Origin: Roseitranquillus sp963749675
Lineage (GTDB): Bacteria > Pseudomonadota > Alphaproteobacteria > Rhodobacterales > Rhodobacteraceae
Assembly: GCA_963749675.1 (NCBI GenBank)
Contig: CAVVNT010000013.1
Span: 99,928-163,927, forward strand
Length of the DNA: 64,000 nucleotides
Direction of reading: 5' to 3'
Positions 62,001 through 64,000 of the stretch are shown piece after piece. The translations under genes and the position numbers were made by a program. Position 1 is the first letter of the stretch. Each line of letters opens with the position of its first letter. The notes under the pieces were generated by a model that was not told the DNA's origin, did no database searches, and saw nothing but the letters and a program-made list of their open reading frames with translations.

Positions 62001-62124
62001 TCTTGGCTGCCATGGCGTTGTAGTCTCGAGACACTCCCCCAGCAAGCCGCGTGCAGAACCGGGACGACGGACACTCAGCAGGGAAGGATCGGACACATGA
62101 CGACTTCTGACGCGACTGCCAAGG

Positions 62125-63660
62125 ATGCTCGGGCGGCTCGGGGCCGCAGGGCTGGTCTCACTCGCATGCCTCCCGGCCCTCGCCCAGACCGAGGGCGGCG
62201 AGCTCATCGCCGTGCAGGCTTCGAACCCGCCGAGTCTCGACGCGATGTCCACATCCTCGCAGGCGTCGCGCAACATCAACATGAACATCTACGAGACGCT
62301 CTACGGCTTTGGCGAGGACATCACGCCGATCCCGATCCTCGCCGAAGGTGTCGAGATCTCCGACGACGGCCTGACTTACGTGTTCACGTTGCGCCAGGGC
62401 GTGCTGTTTCACAACGGCAAGGAGATGACTGCCCGGGACGTGAAGGCGTCGCTCGATCGCTATCGCGAGGTCGGGGCCACTGCGAACCTGCTCGCTCCGG
62501 TCAAGGACATCGAGATCACCGGGGACTACGAAGTGATGTTCCACATGGTCGAACCGACACCGACCTTCCTCGAGAGCTTTTCCTCGCCGCGCGCGCCAGC
62601 CGTCATCATCCCCGAGGAGGACGGAGAGGCGGCGGCGGGCGAGACGAGCCTCATCGGCACCGGCCCGTTCCAGTACGTCGAATACGTTCCGGACAGCCAC
62701 GTCACGATCGAGAAGTTCGCTGACTACACGGCGGATACCGAAAGCGATGGACCGGACGGCTTTGGCGGCAACAAAACGGCCTACCTCGACCGGGTGACCT
62801 TTCGCATCATCCCCGAACCCGGCGCACAGGTGGCAGCGCTCGAGGCCGGCGAGGTGCACCTGCTCGAGCAGATCCCCGTGCCGTCCGCACGCAGGCTCGA
62901 GTCGAACCCCGACATCACGCTTTACGAGAACATGCCGTGGGCGTTCATGACATTCATCCTGAACACCAACGTCCCGCCCACCGACAACGTCAAGTTCCGC
63001 GAGGCCGTGCAGGTCGCGCTGAACATGGAAGAGATCATGGGCATCGCGACCGAGGGGCTGTTCCAGCTGAACCACAGCTGGGCCTATCCCGGCACCACCT
63101 ACGACGCGGGCGACATCGGCAACGACTATTACAACCAGGCCGATGCTGAGCGCGCCAGGTCTCTGCTGGAGGAGGCGGGCTATTCGGATGAGGAGTTCGT
63201 GCTCCTGACCGACAGCACCATCCCCGAGCATGGCAAGGCCGCCGTCGTGATCGCCGAGCAGCTCAAGGGCGTCGGCATCAACGCCATCATCAACCAGGTG
63301 GACTGGCCGACGACCCTGAACCTCCGGCTTCAGGACGAGGGCTGGAACGGCTGGACGCTGATGATGGGGATCGAGCCCTATGTCGGGCCTTCGGCGCTCA
63401 TCGCGACGCTGGCGTCGCCGGCCCGGCCGCACTTCGTCAAGCCGGACGAGGAGCTCGACGCGCTGTACCAAGAATTGATCACGGGCGAGACGGTCGAGGC
63501 GCGGCAGGAGACGATGAAGAAGATCCAGGAGCGCCTCTACGAGATCTTCGCCATCATCAAGATCGGCGATACCGGGATGATGCAGGCGGCGCGGTCGAAC
63601 GTGAAGGGATTTGAGCCGTTCCGCTTCCCCCGCCTCTACGACGTTTGGCTTGAGGACTGA
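62125..63660 (+). CDS. Peptide ABC transporter substrate-binding protein (DppA/SBP family 5)
   Basis: Periplasmic receptor of 511 residues, extracytoplasmic solute-binding family 5. A signal peptide (LGRLGAAGLVSLACLPALAQ) precedes GELIAVQASNPPSLDAMSTS; further blocks are GLTYVFTLRQGVLFHNGKEM, LIGTGPFQYVEYVPDSHVTI and FREAVQVALNMEEIMGIATE. The start is uncertain. The ATG at 62097 has a much stronger ribosome site (GGGAAGGA, eight bases away) but is one frame off; one extra base near 62124 would join MTTSDATAK to the signal peptide. It is divergent from the GntR gene. Confidence 0.9.
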   Translation: MLGRLGAAGLVSLACLPALAQTEGGELIAVQASNPPSLDAMSTSSQASRNINMNIYETLYGFGEDITPIPILAEGVEISDDGLTYVFTLRQGVLFHNGKEMTARDVKASLDRYREVGATANLLAPVKDIEITGDYEVMFHMVEPTPTFLESFSSPRAPAVIIPEEDGEAAAGETSLIGTGPFQYVEYVPDSHVTIEKFADYTADTESDGPDGFGGNKTAYLDRVTFRIIPEPGAQVAALEAGEVHLLEQIPVPSARRLESNPDITLYENMPWAFMTFILNTNVPPTDNVKFREAVQVALNMEEIMGIATEGLFQLNHSWAYPGTTYDAGDIGNDYYNQADAERARSLLEEAGYSDEEFVLLTDSTIPEHGKAAVVIAEQLKGVGINAIINQVDWPTTLNLRLQDEGWNGWTLMMGIEPYVGPSALIATLASPARPHFVKPDEELDALYQELITGETVEARQETMKKIQERLYEIFAIIKIGDTGMMQAARSNVKGFEPFRFPRLYDVWLED

Positions 63661-63732
63661 ATCCGATCCGCGGGCAGCGCGCATGCCGTGCCGCCCGCCA
63701 CTCCGCCGCCTATCCGGCCCCGCAATTCGGCG

Positions 63733-64000
63733 ATGACCCGGTTCCTGCTCCGACGCCTCCTCAGCGCGATCCCGGTGCTTTTCGTGGTCTCGCTCGTGAC
63801 GTTCCTGATCATGTGGCTGGTGCCGGGCGACATCTCGATGGAGATCGGCGGCACCGACGCCAGCGCCGAGGATTTGGCGGCGATCCGCGCACGGCTCGGC
63901 CTCGATCGGCCACTCTGGGAACGCGCGCTCGCCTGGTACGGTGACGTCCTTCGTGGTGATCTTGGGTTCTCGTACCTGCTCAACCGGCCAGTCACAGACG
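63733..64000 (+). CDS. Peptide ABC transporter permease (DppB type), partial
   Basis: The first 89 residues of a permease cut by the window edge. MTRFLLRRLLSAIPVLFVVS, LVTFLIMWLVPGDISMEIGG, then LAAIRARLGLDRPLWERALA and RGDLGFSYLLNRPV are the standard opening of DppB/OppB proteins: one membrane helix followed by the periplasmic LGLDxPxxxRY-type segment. It lies 72 bases after the receptor gene. A second permease (DppC) is expected just outside the window. Confidence 0.9.
   Translation, partial: MTRFLLRRLLSAIPVLFVVSLVTFLIMWLVPGDISMEIGGTDASAEDLAAIRARLGLDRPLWERALAWYGDVLRGDLGFSYLLNRPVTD

Noticed and set aside
62097..62124. ATG at 62097 as the start of the peptide-binding protein
   Set aside because: It has a better ribosome site but is in another frame. 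Used only as a hint of a possible one-base error, since the ATG at 62125 already gives a signal peptide.
1..64000. CRISPR arrays, tRNA or rRNA genes, intact insertion sequences
   Set aside because: No regularly spaced repeats of CRISPR size, no cloverleaf or rRNA sequence and no transposase with terminal repeats were seen. The only multi-copy short repeat found is the par palindrome.

Overview
The window is GC-rich, densely coded DNA with long runs of ATGA-overlapping genes. It reads as an extrachromosomal replicon (plasmid or chromid) of an alphaproteobacterium, most likely Rhodobacteraceae. The reasons are a DnaA-like plasmid initiator divergent from a parAB operon, an RHE_PE00001-type plasmid protein, a resolvase, roseobacter-type sulfonate genes and several TRAP/TTT/ABC uptake systems. 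No rRNA, tRNA or CRISPR was seen.

Layout. 1-505: left-truncated second copy of the replication initiator, broken by an in-frame TAG. 0.7-4.7 kb: tctCBA tricarboxylate-type transporter with a clear promoter, and a universal stress protein. 5.0-15.5 kb: ten-gene minus-strand operon in which every junction is a 4-base ATGA overlap (SDR, membrane protein, Gluconate_2-dh3 subunit, GMC oxidoreductase, GH15, membrane protein, cyoABCD). 15.8-23.2 kb: plus-strand beta-oxidation operon (FadE-type dehydrogenase, thiolase, FadJ/FadB-type protein, acetyl-CoA hydrolase/transferase). 23.4-27.2 kb: a thiamine-diphosphate enzyme with an enolase-superfamily enzyme, a DUF3008 protein and a sensory-rhodopsin-transducer-like protein. 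27.3-41.8 kb: sulfonate island with tauABC, then a LacI-regulated operon of TRAP transporter, hpsN, two dehydrogenases, suyAB, sulfolactate dehydrogenase-like gene, COG2855 exporter and a stress protein. 42.0-43.9 kb: minCDE. 44.0-44.6 kb: VapBC-type toxin-antitoxin. 44.8-46.4 kb: a metallo-beta-lactamase/GXWXG/DUF4334 fusion. 46.5-52.5 kb: replication and partition (initiator, parA, parB, resolvase, RHE_PE00001 protein). 52.9-64 kb: amidase, two related enolase-superfamily enzymes, a zinc deacylase, an M81 peptidase, a GntR regulator and a split Dpp-type ABC transporter that runs off the right edge.

How the parts work together. The sulfonate island can import C3 sulfonates, oxidise dihydroxypropanesulfonate to sulfolactate, cleave it to pyruvate and sulfite, and export the sulfur anion. 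The cyo operon couples a flavin dehydrogenase set to a quinol oxidase in one transcript. The 54-64 kb block looks like uptake and hydrolysis of peptide-like or N-acylated amino compounds, tied together by a shared dyad at three promoter regions. The replicon core carries six copies of an 18-bp palindrome, three of them inside parA and parB coding sequence, which I take to be the centromere.

Limits. About nine single-base indels interrupt otherwise complete genes (cyoB, acetyl-CoA hydrolase, suyZ-like, parA, the RHE_PE00001 gene, an enolase-superfamily gene, the hpsN 5' end, and a compensating pair in an SDR). Their density and position suggest sequence errors in many cases, but this cannot be settled from the sequence. 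Family names rest on motif and sequence recognition, with no database search.
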